Notes: generated by a model not told the origin, from the letters alone. DNA of 62,796 bases from Companilactobacillus futsaii JCM 17355 (GCF_001435505.1 NZ_AZDO01000146.1:8424-71219); one strand, 5' to 3'; shown: positions 1-9,643, numbered from the stretch's first letter. A program made the numbers and translations.

Positions 1-11
1 AAAAAATCCGT

Positions 12-27
12 CGTGGTCGTTACCACG
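12..27 (+). other. Small hairpin ahead of the scaffold gene
   Basis: Arms CGTGGT and ACCACG around a CGTT loop. No U-run follows, so this is not an intrinsic terminator; it may shape or protect the late mRNA between the preceding head gene and the scaffold gene. Role unknown. Confidence 0.4.
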
Positions 28-55
28 TACAAAAAAATGTTAGGAGAATTTAAGC

Positions 56-628
56 ATGGAACGTAAAGCATTAAAAGACTTAGGATTATCAGACAAACAA
101 GTAAATGGAGTAATGAAGGCTTACAATTCTGATATTGACCCAATCAAGAGTGAACTCGAATCAATAAAGACAGAACGTGATTCATATAAGCAAGGCGTTA
201 CCGATCGTGATTCTCAATTAAAGGATTTAAAAGAGAAATCAGGCGACAATAAAGAATTAAAGGCTCAAATTGCACAATTACAAGATGATAACAAGAAATC
301 GAGTGATGATTTTAAGGCTCAACTCGCAGGCGTTAAGAAGGATAATGCAATCAAATTAGCATTGCGTGACAGTAAAGCTAAGGACGCAGACTTGGTGTTT
401 AAAGATTTAGACATGTCAGGTATTGAATTAGGCGAAGATGGAAAATTGACCGGTCTTGATAAGCAAATCAAGGATTTAAAAGAAAGCCATGATTACTTAT
501 TTGAAAATGAAGAACCTGAACCTAACAATCATATCAATGCGTTTAAAGGTGGCAATCCTTCTGGAAACAATGGTGGGCAAGAAGATTCATTAGTTAAAAA
601 GATTGCCGATCGAATGAGCGGTAAATAA
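56..628 (+). CDS. Phage scaffolding protein (GP20-like)
   Basis: A 190-residue, highly charged, mostly helical protein with a long predicted coiled coil (about residues 25-100, rich in K, E, D and Q) and a flexible Asn/Gly-rich tail. This is the usual build of the siphophage scaffold family (phage minor structural protein GP20), which templates procapsid assembly and is then removed. It sits directly upstream of the major capsid gene with a 22-nt gap, the standard scaffold-capsid order. A good site (TAGGAGAA) precedes the ATG. The assignment rests on position plus sequence character. Confidence 0.85.
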   Translation: MERKALKDLGLSDKQVNGVMKAYNSDIDPIKSELESIKTERDSYKQGVTDRDSQLKDLKEKSGDNKELKAQIAQLQDDNKKSSDDFKAQLAGVKKDNAIKLALRDSKAKDADLVFKDLDMSGIELGEDGKLTGLDKQIKDLKESHDYLFENEEPEPNNHINAFKGGNPSGNNGGQEDSLVKKIADRMSGK

Positions 629-650
629 CAAATAGGAGTGTGGAGACATA

Positions 651-1538
651 ATGACAGTAGTATTAGATTCAAAAGACATGGCAGAATTAGACAAAGAATA
701 TCAAGCCGATTCACAAATTTGGCAACCATTAACAGGTGGTGCAAAGAGTGTTACATCAGCTGATTTTGTCGGAACTCATGAAGTTCGTATTAATAAAATG
801 AGTGGTTTAGTTCAACCATCAGAATATAAACGTAATCAAGATAATGTACGTTCACAAGTAAGTATGGATAAAGAAACAGTTAAGCTAACACATGAAGATT
901 GGTTCTCATATGACCTTGACGAATTGGACATGGACGAAAATGGAGCATTAACAGTAAGTAATGTAGTTGCTGAACATAATCGTTTGGTTACAATTCCACG
1001 TCGTGACAAGGTTGCTATGCAAGTTCTTTATGATAATGCAGGCAAGAAAGTAACAGACACAATCGACGCTAAGAATGCTCTTGACGCATATGACCAAGCC
1101 GAAGCATATATGACAGATAACCAAGTTCCCGGTGGTTATGTATTGTTCGCTTCAAGTGGTTTCTATACAGCATTGAAGAATGCAAGTGGTGTTTCTCGTA
1201 CATTCTCAACCAACCAAATGGGAATCCAAGGAATCAATCGTACAGTTGCGCAAATCGACGGTTCAGTGCCTATTTTGAGAGTTGCTAAAGACCGTTTGGC
1301 AGGTCTATCAATCAAAGACACAGTTCAATTTGCATTAGCACCATTGACAGCAGTTGCACCAGTTATCAAGTATGACAATGTTTCTGTAATTGACCCATCA
1401 ACCGATCGTAATGGTAACCGTTACACAATTAAGGGATTATCATATTATGACGCAATCGTTCTTGATAATGCCAAATCAGGTATTTACATGAGTGCAGTTC
1501 CTGCAAGTTCAAGTACAAGTTCAGGTTCAAAAGCCTAG
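651..1538 (+). CDS. Major capsid protein
   Basis: 295 residues, the size expected for an HK97-fold major capsid protein without a long delta domain (the separate scaffold gene takes that role). It follows the scaffold gene and precedes the connector genes. The N-terminal 35 residues look like a flexible arm, the middle is a mixed alpha/beta P-domain-like region, and the C-terminus ends in a low-complexity Ser/Ala tail (about residues 283-295). The ATG is preceded by TAGGAGTG. Family assignment is by synteny and composition; no catalytic motif is expected. Confidence 0.85.
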   Translation: MTVVLDSKDMAELDKEYQADSQIWQPLTGGAKSVTSADFVGTHEVRINKMSGLVQPSEYKRNQDNVRSQVSMDKETVKLTHEDWFSYDLDELDMDENGALTVSNVVAEHNRLVTIPRRDKVAMQVLYDNAGKKVTDTIDAKNALDAYDQAEAYMTDNQVPGGYVLFASSGFYTALKNASGVSRTFSTNQMGIQGINRTVAQIDGSVPILRVAKDRLAGLSIKDTVQFALAPLTAVAPVIKYDNVSVIDPSTDRNGNRYTIKGLSYYDAIVLDNAKSGIYMSAVPASSSTSSGSKA

Positions 1539-1566
1539 TTAATACCCACAGATAGGGGTGTAACAC

Positions 1567-1986
1567 ATGAAGCAAATGGAATTTGCAAGATATACAGAAT
1601 TAGGATTCAAGAAGTTAGACAATGATTCATTCAATAAAGTTATAGCTAGTTCGCAGTTATTGGTCGGTAATCTCGCTAAGGATTATTACGAATTTCATGA
1701 TATTCAAAAAGACTTAAATTCTGATGATGATTTCATCAAGTTCAGAGCTAACCAATTTCAAAAAGCAATTTGCGTACAGTGTGAATTTGCAGATGATTTA
1801 GGGGCTTCAAGTCTGGTAGAACAACAGAAGGCAGGTATTACAGACGTTCAGATAGGCAGGACACATCTTCAACAGTCAAGTAACCCAGTAAATGCGGTTA
1901 CCTATGGCAAGTCGGGTGTATATTTGCCTGCATATGAATTGTTAGTACATACAGGGCTTCTTTATCGTGGGGTTGATAGTCATTAA
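1567..1986 (+). CDS. Head-tail connector protein
   Basis: A 139-residue, largely helical protein in the slot directly after the major capsid gene, where siphophages carry the gp6/gp15-type adaptor that forms the first connector ring under the portal. The C-terminal tract ending near LLYRGVDSH resembles the terminal strand region of such connectors. It overlaps the next gene by about 14-20 nt, suggesting translational coupling. The function is inferred mainly from position. Confidence 0.65.
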   Translation: MKQMEFARYTELGFKKLDNDSFNKVIASSQLLVGNLAKDYYEFHDIQKDLNSDDDFIKFRANQFQKAICVQCEFADDLGASSLVEQQKAGITDVQIGRTHLQQSSNPVNAVTYGKSGVYLPAYELLVHTGLLYRGVDSH

Positions 1987-2332
1987 GTTACCAACGATTT
2001 CCAAAGAGATGGCAAACCAATCAGTTGTGTTAAAGTTCAAGACAGGCGAAGTGGATAATTGGGGCAAAGAAGAATATGAAAAGATTTCTATTGAACATTG
2101 TGTAGTTCAACCACAGACAATCTATTCAGGAAGTAACAATAACAGGCAGATCGTTGCCAATGCTATTGTATTTTTTTATGCCAAAATCACTAGTCCAATG
2201 CCAGTTTTGAACCCTAAGCATGTTGGTTCGACATTGAATTTTGAAGGAAAAGACTACTCAATCACTCAAATTACAGATAATCGTGACCCATACAGCAATG
2301 AAGTATGGTCTTATGAATTGGAAGTGCTATAA
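1973..2332 (+). CDS. Minor capsid / head-closure protein (minor_capsid_1 type)
   Basis: About 119 residues, mostly beta-strand, with conserved-looking Q-x-I-x-x-G-S and D-x-x-Y-S segments typical of the minor capsid 1 family found second after the capsid in Lactobacillus and Listeria siphophages. The start is uncertain: GTG at 1967 and TTG at 1973 are in frame and both lie inside the upstream gene; ATG 2009 has its purine tract too close. I prefer TTG 1973 because GTGGGG sits just upstream. It probably plugs the portal channel after DNA packaging. Confidence 0.65.
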   Translation: MIVIKLPTISKEMANQSVVLKFKTGEVDNWGKEEYEKISIEHCVVQPQTIYSGSNNNRQIVANAIVFFYAKITSPMPVLNPKHVGSTLNFEGKDYSITQITDNRDPYSNEVWSYELEVL

Positions 2333-2695
2333 ATGGCAATCAATGTATCAATAAACATGAAGGACATTAATGATATGCCTAATCGAGTAAAAGCAGGGCG
2401 TAAGGCGGCGGCTTCTCAAGCACAATCAGAGATGGAGAAATACGTTCCTTACAAAGAAGGGGATTTACGTGACGATTCTTACGTTACAGATGATGGTAGA
2501 ACCATCAGATATACCCAACCATATGCTCATGCTCAATTTATTGGATTGATAGACAATCAATATCCAATCCATAATTATTCGACACCGGGGACTGGTAAAC
2601 GTTGGGATTTAAGGTTAAAGGGTAATAAATCGAAAATGAGACATGTTAAAAAAGCATTAATCAATGGAGCCAAGTTATATGGACCTAATAGATAG
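2333..2695 (+). CDS. Minor capsid protein 2-type / gp10-like head-tail joining protein
   Basis: A 120-residue basic protein whose N-terminal half predicts an amphipathic helix followed by V-P-x-x-x-G-x-L, the signature of the HK97-gp10 / minor capsid 2 superfamily of head-tail joining proteins (V-P-Y-K-E-G-D-L at about residues 38-45). The ATG follows the upstream stop codon directly. The C-terminus is Lys-rich. It sits between the head-closure and tail-terminator genes, as expected for the neck. Confidence 0.8.
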   Translation: MAINVSINMKDINDMPNRVKAGRKAAASQAQSEMEKYVPYKEGDLRDDSYVTDDGRTIRYTQPYAHAQFIGLIDNQYPIHNYSTPGTGKRWDLRLKGNKSKMRHVKKALINGAKLYGPNR

Positions 2696-3074
2696 ATTAT
2701 GCGAAGCCTTGAATACAGTTCCAGATTTACCAACCAGAGTAAGAATAGGGTACATGCAAGCTGATGATTCGATAGGATTATATCCATTGCCGGGTTCTTC
2801 TGTAATTGACCAAGATTGGGCAGGAAACCAGACGAAGCGAATCAATTATGAAATTGCGATCAGAACCAAAGACCAAGAATTAGCGAATGATTCATTATGG
2901 AAAATCTCAAATTTCCTAGAACAGTTGAATGATATTGAAAGTAAGAACGACAGCTTTCAATTTGACGAAATCGAGCAAACAGGATTACCCAGTGTGTCTG
3001 AACAAGATACGCAAGGTTATTCAGTGTATATGCTCGATTTTTTTGTAGATGTCGTTACAAATATTAAGAAATAG
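2679..3074 (+). CDS. Tail terminator (minor_capsid_3 type)
   Basis: About 131 residues. The chosen ATG at 2679 has GGAG 9 nt upstream; the earlier in-frame ATG at 2664 lacks a site. The gene overlaps the upstream one by 17 nt. Its alpha/beta composition (an N-terminal helix, then strands with Y-E-I-A-I-R-T and Y-x-V-Y-M-L-D-F) fits the minor capsid 3 family, which caps the tail tube. It lies immediately before the tail tube gene, the canonical position. Confidence 0.75.
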   Translation: MDLIDRLCEALNTVPDLPTRVRIGYMQADDSIGLYPLPGSSVIDQDWAGNQTKRINYEIAIRTKDQELANDSLWKISNFLEQLNDIESKNDSFQFDEIEQTGLPSVSEQDTQGYSVYMLDFFVDVVTNIKK

Positions 3075-3086
3075 GAAGTATAAAAA

Positions 3087-3647
3087 ATGCCAACAAAAAC
3101 ATTAACAAGACCTGAAAACTGGGTCAATAAGTTTGAAGTAGATTTAAATGGCGGTCAAGACCCAAGTGCTGACGCTGAAAAAGCGCAATGGGCAGAGATT
3201 TCTCAAGGATTGCAAACAGCAACACCTGCTGCCAATGAAACAGCCGATACACAATCATTCTGGAATGATAAAGGATTTAGTGAAACAGATGTCACAGGTA
3301 AACGTGTCACATTTGCAATGACATTCCAAAGAGTGGTAGGGGACGAAGCACAAGATTATATTGCTTCTAAGTTCTTATCCATGGGAGATTCATTGCGTAC
3401 ATTGTTCCGTTGGATCGATCAAGCAGGAAACACAGTAATTGCTAATGCAACCATGACTGCAATTGTTCCATTTGGTGGTAATGCCAATGCACGTCAAACA
3501 ATGTCTGTTACATTCTCATTGAATGGCGTTCCAGTTCTAGGTACAGGTGGCAAAAATAATGATGATGGCGACGGCGAGAATGGTACAACATCAGGCTCAA
3601 GCCAAGCATTAGGAGATAAAACAGCTTCTGGAGACACTGGAAAATAA
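3087..3647 (+). CDS. Major tail (tube) protein
   Basis: A 186-residue protein with a beta-rich core (about residues 10-155) of the siphophage tail-tube type, followed by a Gly/Asp/Ser-rich disordered tail (about 153-186). It polymerises around the tape measure to form the DNA channel. The position between tail terminator and tail assembly chaperone is diagnostic. The ATG follows AGGAAG. The low-complexity C-terminus may be surface exposed. Confidence 0.8.
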   Translation: MPTKTLTRPENWVNKFEVDLNGGQDPSADAEKAQWAEISQGLQTATPAANETADTQSFWNDKGFSETDVTGKRVTFAMTFQRVVGDEAQDYIASKFLSMGDSLRTLFRWIDQAGNTVIANATMTAIVPFGGNANARQTMSVTFSLNGVPVLGTGGKNNDDGDGENGTTSGSSQALGDKTASGDTGK

Positions 3648-3656
3648 TAAATAATC

Positions 3657-3728
3657 ATGTATAAAAATCGCCTAAGAAATAAACAGTATTCGGTAGACGA
3701 AGGCGGTAAATTAGAAGGGAATTTTTAA
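3657..3728 (+). CDS. Possible 23-residue leader ORF before the tail chaperone gene
   Basis: A short ATG-to-TAA frame of 23 codons fills most of the 83-nt gap between the tail tube and tail chaperone genes and stops 2 nt before the next ATG. No good ribosome binding site precedes its ATG, so it may be chance. If translated it could couple ribosomes onto the chaperone gene. Confidence 0.2.
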   Translation: MYKNRLRNKQYSVDEGGKLEGNF

Positions 3729-3730
3729 TA

Positions 3731-4126
3731 ATGGCAATTAACGTAAATATTGATAATCAACTAGCACTAAAATACTCATTTATGATTGGTGGCAAAAAGC
3801 GTGAGCTTACATTTGATGACCAATGTGCATTAGATATGGACAAGGTTCAATTTAAGGTGCAAAAGATTTCTGACAAGGTCAATAGAATGCAAGAAAACGT
3901 TGTAAATAAGAAGTCCACTGATGAACAAGTGAAAATGATGTCAGGATTATATAAAGAAATCCGCAATGCAATCATTCCATTCTTTGACAAGTATTTTGGC
4001 GACGGTCAAGGAACAGAAATTTACCAATACTTCAATGAATCAACAAGAGCATTAGCAACAGTATTCGGCAAGGTCAATGAATGCCTTGATAAAGTTGAAA
4101 TCAATACTAATACCAAAAAGAAATAG
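3731..4126 (+). CDS. Tail assembly chaperone (gpG-like)
   Basis: 131 residues, helical and charged, located between the tail tube gene and the Gp15/tape measure genes, where siphophages encode the chaperone that coats the tape measure during tail assembly. GAAGGGA precedes the ATG. The downstream gene begins 10 nt after the stop. Unlike the lambda G/GT pair there is no readable frameshift product here (see the rejected list). Confidence 0.65.
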   Translation: MAINVNIDNQLALKYSFMIGGKKRELTFDDQCALDMDKVQFKVQKISDKVNRMQENVVNKKSTDEQVKMMSGLYKEIRNAIIPFFDKYFGDGQGTEIYQYFNESTRALATVFGKVNECLDKVEINTNTKKK

Positions 4127-4136
4127 GGTGTAAATA

Positions 4137-4769
4137 TTGTTATCTCTAACCAATGGGCTAGATGATAGAGTAAGCACTGAAATTGGAGATTTGAAAGTAA
4201 ATCTTTCATTCAATAATGTTTTGAAATGGTATGAACTCCTTGATAAAAACGACGTTGCTCTTACCAAGAAATTGGTTATTGGTTGGAATATCTTTCTCGG
4301 TGCTGATACGTTGAGTTTTAATGATATGGAAGATTACGAAGTGTCGGCTGACGCTTTAAAGAAAATCACAGAGTACATATCACAAGACCCATACCAACCT
4401 GAAAGTCAAATAGGGATAGGAAATAATCAACCGAATATCGAACCGACAAAATGGTTCAGTTACCAACAGGACGCAGAAGCAATTTATGCGTCTTTTTTGT
4501 TTGATTATGGAATTGATCTAATTGATTCAATCGACAAAATGCGTTGGGAGAAGTTCAGGGCGCTTTTTAATAACCTTTCAAGTAAATCTCCAATCATGAG
4601 AATCATTGACATCAGGCAAGCAAATATACTCGATTATCAAGGACAGGCGTTAGCTGACCTTACAAGAGCTCAAGAATATTATTCCCTTGAAGATTCAAGT
4701 GTAGATACACTCAATCAACAAGTAGGAGACATGTTCACTATGCTAAAAGGCATGGCTGAACAGAAATAG
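4137..4769 (+). CDS. Phage Gp15-family protein
   Basis: 210 residues with the N-terminal hallmark of the Gp15 family: a short strand region followed by F-N-N-V-L-K-W-Y-E-L-L (about residues 24-34). The family sits between the chaperone and tape measure genes in many Lactobacillus, Listeria and Staphylococcus siphophages and is thought to act in tail assembly, possibly as the second chaperone. Translation appears to start at a TTG (4137) preceded by AGGGTG; no ATG lies near the conserved N-terminus. Confidence 0.75.
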   Translation: MLSLTNGLDDRVSTEIGDLKVNLSFNNVLKWYELLDKNDVALTKKLVIGWNIFLGADTLSFNDMEDYEVSADALKKITEYISQDPYQPESQIGIGNNQPNIEPTKWFSYQQDAEAIYASFLFDYGIDLIDSIDKMRWEKFRALFNNLSSKSPIMRIIDIRQANILDYQGQALADLTRAQEYYSLEDSSVDTLNQQVGDMFTMLKGMAEQK

Positions 4770-4801
4770 TTCAATTTAGACGAGAAAGGGGGTGTAATTA
4801 A

Positions 4802-7800
4802 ATGGCAGATGGAACAATAGACATTGATTTAGTTTTGAATAAAGACAAATTCACGCCTGATTTGGAATCCGCAAAGCAATTAATTCGCAATTTTGGCGAT
4901 AATGCAGGGGATAAGATGGACGAATCGTTCAAAAATAACTCGTCCAAGGTATCTAATAAGGCAAAGGAAACCCACGAGAAGGTAAAGTCCGAATTAGGCG
5001 ATACCGTAACACAAAAAATCAAGGCTCAGACAGAAGATGTAAACAGCAAGGTCAATCGTATTAAGAAAGAAGAAGAATCGCTTAAAAAGCCTGTTAAGAC
5101 GAAATTCAAGGCAGATTTTTCTAATTTCAACCACAATATGGGTTCTGCAATGGATAAAGTTCGAGATTTGAAAGAACAATCGGGCAAGATTCGGGGCGTA
5201 TTCAGTGGTGCATTCTTTGGTGGCATAGCTTCTAATGCTGCAATCAGTGGATTCAATGCGATCAAGTCAGCAGTGACTGGTGTAGTTGGTGCAGGTATTG
5301 AATATAACAAGCAAATGCAGACAATGAACGCTACATGGACGACATTAACCGGTTCATCTAAAAAAGGTAAACAGATGGTCAAAATGACGACCGACATGGC
5401 GGCTGCGGCTGCTAATTCGGTTCCCATGGTTCAGGATTTAAATTCTAAGTTATACGCTGTTACGAATAATGCCGAAAGAACAGGAAAATTGACCAAAGCA
5501 ATGTTGACGTTGCAAGACGCATTCGGTCAAAGTGACGCTTCTGTTCAAAATTTTGCAACACAATGGTCACAGATGGAAGCCAACGGTAAAATTTCGGCAC
5601 AAGATATGATGAGTTTCGTTAATGTCTTTCCAAAGATTCGTACCGAGTTGTTAAAGACAATGCAACAGCAAACGAATAACAGTAGTTTAACCATGAAGCA
5701 AATGAATGACATGATGTCGGCGGGTAAAATTTCGTCCGCAACAATGGACGAAGTTCTTATTCATATGCAAAAGAAATATAAATCCGCTACCGAGAATTTT
5801 GGTGCCACGTCCGAAGGTATGGTTCGTACAATCAAGGGTAGATTACCTGCATTGATTGGAGAAATAACGCAACCATTCTTTGATATGTCGAACCCATTAT
5901 TTAAGAGTGTGTCCAGTTGGGTTTCTGATCCAAAGACTGATGATGTATTCAAGCAAGCCAGTAAAAAGGTTAGCAATGGAATGAATAACGTAATGAGTGC
6001 TTTCAGCAATCAAGTTGGAAACACAAATATGTCTAGTGTCTTAAATGGCGCAGTAAATAAAATCAGTAAAGGACTAACAGATTCCCTTGATTGGGTTGCC
6101 GACCATGCTAAGTCAATTACAGGAATATTCAAGAGTGTTGGCTCAATCGGTAGTAATTTGACGATTGGATATATCGACGGTTTAGCAAGTCTGTTTAAGA
6201 TTTTTATTGGTGCCAAAGGCGACGGAGTAAATGCCATTGCAGATGGTTTAGAAAGAATTGCAAAGCATAAGACGGCTATTCAAGTTCTCGGTGGTATACT
6301 CGCAGGAATGTGGGCAACATCAAAGATTACTAATTACATGTTGAAGATCCAATCATTAATCAAATTGTTTAAAGGATTGAAGACCATTGCATTAGGCACA
6401 GATTTAGCAAAAGGTGCAGAAGGTGCAACGGCTAGTGCAGGTAAAGGTGGCATTCTATCTAAAATCTTAGGTTCTGGAAGTCTAGCAAAGGCTACCAATG
6501 TTGGTAAGTCAATCGGTGGAAAGCTAGTCCTAGGATTAAATATTGCATTTGACGCATTCGATATATTCAAGGGTATTACATCAAAGAGTAGAGACGAACG
6601 TTTTACACGAACAGGTAAAGGTATCGGGGGCTTAATTGGTACCGGTATTGGTGTAGTGTTCGGTGGTGGTGTCGGCGCTACGATTGGTAATATCATTGGA
6701 CGAATGGCAGGAAAATGGGCAGGAAAAGCTACTCTCAATTTCTCCAATGGTTGGAATGATTGGGCTAAAGGATTCAAGCCAAAAGGAATCATAGCCAAGA
6801 TTGGTTTCAATACTCATGAAGCAATGCATAATTGGAACAATATTATTGCCAAGATTGAAAGTAAGCACCCTGTTATTGGTTTTGGTATTAGATTAGTTAA
6901 AAGCTCCATAGAGAGTGAATTTAACATCGTTAAAGATATGTTCAAGGTAGCATTTGGCATTAAGTCTTCAATTTGGGACGTTGTTTCTAATGCTTTCTTA
7001 GGCAGATTTGACAAGATTATACCTGCATTAAAGAAACGTTGGACAGGTATATTTGAAGGTTTCAAAGATGATTTTGAGAATGTAAAGAATATCTTTACGA
7101 GTGATAATTCAGAAACTCGTGGGGGTAAATCGAGATCTAGAAGAACAAAAAAGTCAATGTCTAAGAAGATTTCCACTTCTAAAGCAATTCAAGATGTAGC
7201 AACGACACATGTATCTAAAAAAGATATTAAGAATGTTAAAGATATGGTGCCTGCAATCAAGAAGTATAAGAAAGCTTTATCTGGTCTCAAGTCATTCTTG
7301 AAGAAGAACAATCCTAACAAGGAACTTACTGCTATCAGTAAGAACATCAAAGGTTCTACAAAGGGTTGGAACAAGTTAGCCAAGCCAATTAAGTCAATTG
7401 GTAATGCCTTCAAGACGTTAGCTAAGTTTGCTAAATCCATGAGCAAGAAAGACGCATTTGCTCAACTCAACAAGGACTTGCCTAAATTAGAAAAGACCTT
7501 GAAGAAAAACAAAATTGCGACTTATCTAAACAAAATGGATAAGGACTTGAAGAAGAATAAGCTTGGTAAGACATTTAAGAATTTGTCTAATTCAATCAAG
7601 AAAAATACATCTTCTTGGAAGAACTTCGTAAAGCCACTCAAGCAGGTTGAAAAAGGTTTTAAGACCTTGATTAGTTTTAGCAAGCAAATCAAGAAGTCCG
7701 ACCCATTTTCTAAGTTGAATAAGGACTTCAAGAAGTTGCACAAGACTTTAAAGAAGAATGATATTGTTAAAGATTTCAAGAGATTAAATACTGGATTAAA

Positions 7801-9643
7801 GAAGAATGATCCAAGCAAGCGAATCAAGAAGATTGATAGAGAAATCAAGAAGAGCACGCCAATTTGGAGACAGTTTGCTAAACAGGTTAGGGTCGTAAAT
7901 AGTACATTTAAGACCTTGAACACATTCAGTAAGAGAATGAGCAAATCAGACCCATTCAGCAAGCTAAATAGAGATTTCCAACGTTTATCTAAGACATTGA
8001 AGCGTGACAATATCGGTAAAGAGTTGCAAGAACAAGTAAGTCTTGCCAATAAAGCCACGAAGGGCAGTAAGTTTGCTACTCAATTCGATAATTCAGTAAA
8101 TAAGATTATTAGACGGTTAAGAAGTTTCAAGAAGACGTTCAATAGTGATTGGCGTGATGTCTGGACTAAAGCTAATAGTGATGAAAAATCCAAAGTCAGC
8201 AAGTTAGACAGTACATTCGTTAATGAAACCAACAGAATACTTAATTCTGAAAGTAAATTCTCAAGCAAGTTTCTTGATACGTGGAGTTCATGGCTCGGTT
8301 CCATGAAGAAATCGTTCAGAAGTGCATTTAACAGTTTACCGGGTATCGCTAATAAAGATATGGGCAAAGTCATTGCTCAAATCAACAAGGGTATTGGTGG
8401 CGTGAACACAGTCATTGGTGCATTTGGTGGTAAGAAGTTAGGACTTGCACAATTTGCAGGTGGTACATCAGGTTACGCAGGTGGTTTGGCAGTCGTTGGG
8501 GAACAAGGTTACGAATTAGCATATGACAAGCGCCATGGTATTTATCCAGTTGGTACTAAAGGCGAAGAAATTCGATACCTTGACCAAGATACGTCAATCA
8601 TGCCACACAGTATGTCTAAGCAATTTATGTCAATGGTTGCAGGATTGCCACATCATGCAAATGGTAAAGGCGACGCAAGCAATGACATGATGGATTACCT
8701 AATTACACATCTTGATACGATTAAGAAAGACCCAATGCCATTATTGAAGAAATCATTCGATAAAAAGGCTAAGTTTACGGGCAGTCCATTTGTAAGACAG
8801 TTTGGACCCGCATTAGAAAATGGATTGTTGAAGTCAATTTCTGAACCATTCAAGAAAGAATTGTCCGATATGGATTTCAGCATGGGTGGCAATTATGATC
8901 CAAAGATGATTAAGGCTGCTGCTTTAATGATGAAGGTAAATCCTAGTGATTCATTCATTAAGATGTTGCAATCAGTAATTCAATCCGAATCAGGTGGCAG
9001 AAATATTGTTCAACAAATCCAAGATATGAACAGTGGTGGTAACGAAGCTCGTGGTATTTTGCAATACACACCACCGACATTCAGTTATTATGCTGTTCCG
9101 GGACATACCAATATCATGAATCCATTCGACCAATTACTTGCATTCTTTAATAACAGTGATTGGCAAAGTTCAATCGGTCCAACATCAATTTGGGGGACAT
9201 CTAAGATTGACTGGTTGCATTCAGGACCACAAGGACGTCCAAGATTTGGCAATGGTGGTTGGTCTGATAAAGAAGCTATTTTTGGGGAGATTCCGGGCGA
9301 ACCAGAAGTAGCAATCAATCCAAACAGAGATAGTGCCGATCAATTAATCATGGAAGCAATCAAGAAACGTGTTGAAAAGAATCCTAATGGAGCCATGGCT
9401 AAAGCATTGAAGACCATTCATAATTCAAGGAACCAAGCTCATGAATTTACAGGCAAGAGCATTTCAAATGCTAATGCTTCAATCGGTCGTGGCAATGTTG
9501 GAATCAATTCAAATAATTTAGGCAATATCACAGTAAATACATTGCTCGATAATGGTGTAATCGTACAAGGTACATATCCATTAATGAAGGCAATGCAAGC
9601 CAAAGAAATTAGTATTCAATCCAAGAAAGGTGGGCTTCACTAA
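4802..9643 (+). CDS. Tape measure protein with internal repeats and a C-terminal lytic transglycosylase domain
   Basis: 1613 residues, the largest gene of the prophage. The N-terminal 120 residues are charged coiled coil; about 140-400 resembles the tape-measure N-terminal domain; hydrophobic Gly-rich segments around 470-650 are probable membrane-spanning stretches. A Lys-rich region (about 820-1075) carries an 83-residue repeat. Near 1370-1460 is an SLT-type transglycosylase domain: E1396 in S-E-S-G-G is the likely catalytic glutamate, followed by R-G-I-L-Q-Y. Its length sets tail length, and the SLT domain would locally open peptidoglycan during DNA entry. The start has AGAAAGGGGG upstream; the stop overlaps the next ATG by 1 nt. 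Confidence 0.95.
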   Translation: MADGTIDIDLVLNKDKFTPDLESAKQLIRNFGDNAGDKMDESFKNNSSKVSNKAKETHEKVKSELGDTVTQKIKAQTEDVNSKVNRIKKEEESLKKPVKTKFKADFSNFNHNMGSAMDKVRDLKEQSGKIRGVFSGAFFGGIASNAAISGFNAIKSAVTGVVGAGIEYNKQMQTMNATWTTLTGSSKKGKQMVKMTTDMAAAAANSVPMVQDLNSKLYAVTNNAERTGKLTKAMLTLQDAFGQSDASVQNFATQWSQMEANGKISAQDMMSFVNVFPKIRTELLKTMQQQTNNSSLTMKQMNDMMSAGKISSATMDEVLIHMQKKYKSATENFGATSEGMVRTIKGRLPALIGEITQPFFDMSNPLFKSVSSWVSDPKTDDVFKQASKKVSNGMNNVMSAFSNQVGNTNMSSVLNGAVNKISKGLTDSLDWVADHAKSITGIFKSVGSIGSNLTIGYIDGLASLFKIFIGAKGDGVNAIADGLERIAKHKTAIQVLGGILAGMWATSKITNYMLKIQSLIKLFKGLKTIALGTDLAKGAEGATASAGKGGILSKILGSGSLAKATNVGKSIGGKLVLGLNIAFDAFDIFKGITSKSRDERFTRTGKGIGGLIGTGIGVVFGGGVGATIGNIIGRMAGKWAGKATLNFSNGWNDWAKGFKPKGIIAKIGFNTHEAMHNWNNIIAKIESKHPVIGFGIRLVKSSIESEFNIVKDMFKVAFGIKSSIWDVVSNAFLGRFDKIIPALKKRWTGIFEGFKDDFENVKNIFTSDNSETRGGKSRSRRTKKSMSKKISTSKAIQDVATTHVSKKDIKNVKDMVPAIKKYKKALSGLKSFLKKNNPNKELTAISKNIKGSTKGWNKLAKPIKSIGNAFKTLAKFAKSMSKKDAFAQLNKDLPKLEKTLKKNKIATYLNKMDKDLKKNKLGKTFKNLSNSIKKNTSSWKNFVKPLKQVEKGFKTLISFSKQIKKSDPFSKLNKDFKKLHKTLKKNDIVKDFKRLNTGLKKNDPSKRIKKIDREIKKSTPIWRQFAKQVRVVNSTFKTLNTFSKRMSKSDPFSKLNRDFQRLSKTLKRDNIGKELQEQVSLANKATKGSKFATQFDNSVNKIIRRLRSFKKTFNSDWRDVWTKANSDEKSKVSKLDSTFVNETNRILNSESKFSSKFLDTWSSWLGSMKKSFRSAFNSLPGIANKDMGKVIAQINKGIGGVNTVIGAFGGKKLGLAQFAGGTSGYAGGLAVVGEQGYELAYDKRHGIYPVGTKGEEIRYLDQDTSIMPHSMSKQFMSMVAGLPHHANGKGDASNDMMDYLITHLDTIKKDPMPLLKKSFDKKAKFTGSPFVRQFGPALENGLLKSISEPFKKELSDMDFSMGGNYDPKMIKAAALMMKVNPSDSFIKMLQSVIQSESGGRNIVQQIQDMNSGGNEARGILQYTPPTFSYYAVPGHTNIMNPFDQLLAFFNNSDWQSSIGPTSIWGTSKIDWLHSGPQGRPRFGNGGWSDKEAIFGEIPGEPEVAINPNRDSADQLIMEAIKKRVEKNPNGAMAKALKTIHNSRNQAHEFTGKSISNANASIGRGNVGINSNNLGNITVNTLLDNGVIVQGTYPLMKAMQAKEISIQSKKGGLH
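7409..8000 (+). repeat. 83-residue (249-nt) tandem repeats inside the tape measure gene
   Basis: The protein motif F-K-T-L followed by S-K and L-N-[KR]-D recurs with starts at 7409, 7658 and 7907, exactly 249 nt apart each time. The nucleotide copies have diverged, so they are old. The spacing suggests a helical unit that could be gained or lost to change tail length. Confidence 0.8.

Noticed and set aside
4090-4140. Possible -1 frameshift site (CCAAAAAG) at the end of the tail chaperone gene giving a G/GT-like fusion
   Set aside because: The downstream Gp15 frame is +1 relative to the upstream gene, the -1 frame meets a stop within about ten codons, and the Gp15 gene has its own TTG start and ribosome site.
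6334-8373. Long open frames on the minus strand opposite the tape measure gene
   Set aside because: They are low-complexity shadows of Lys- and Gly-rich coding sequence, lack ribosome binding sites and read as implausible Leu/Phe- or Pro-rich proteins.
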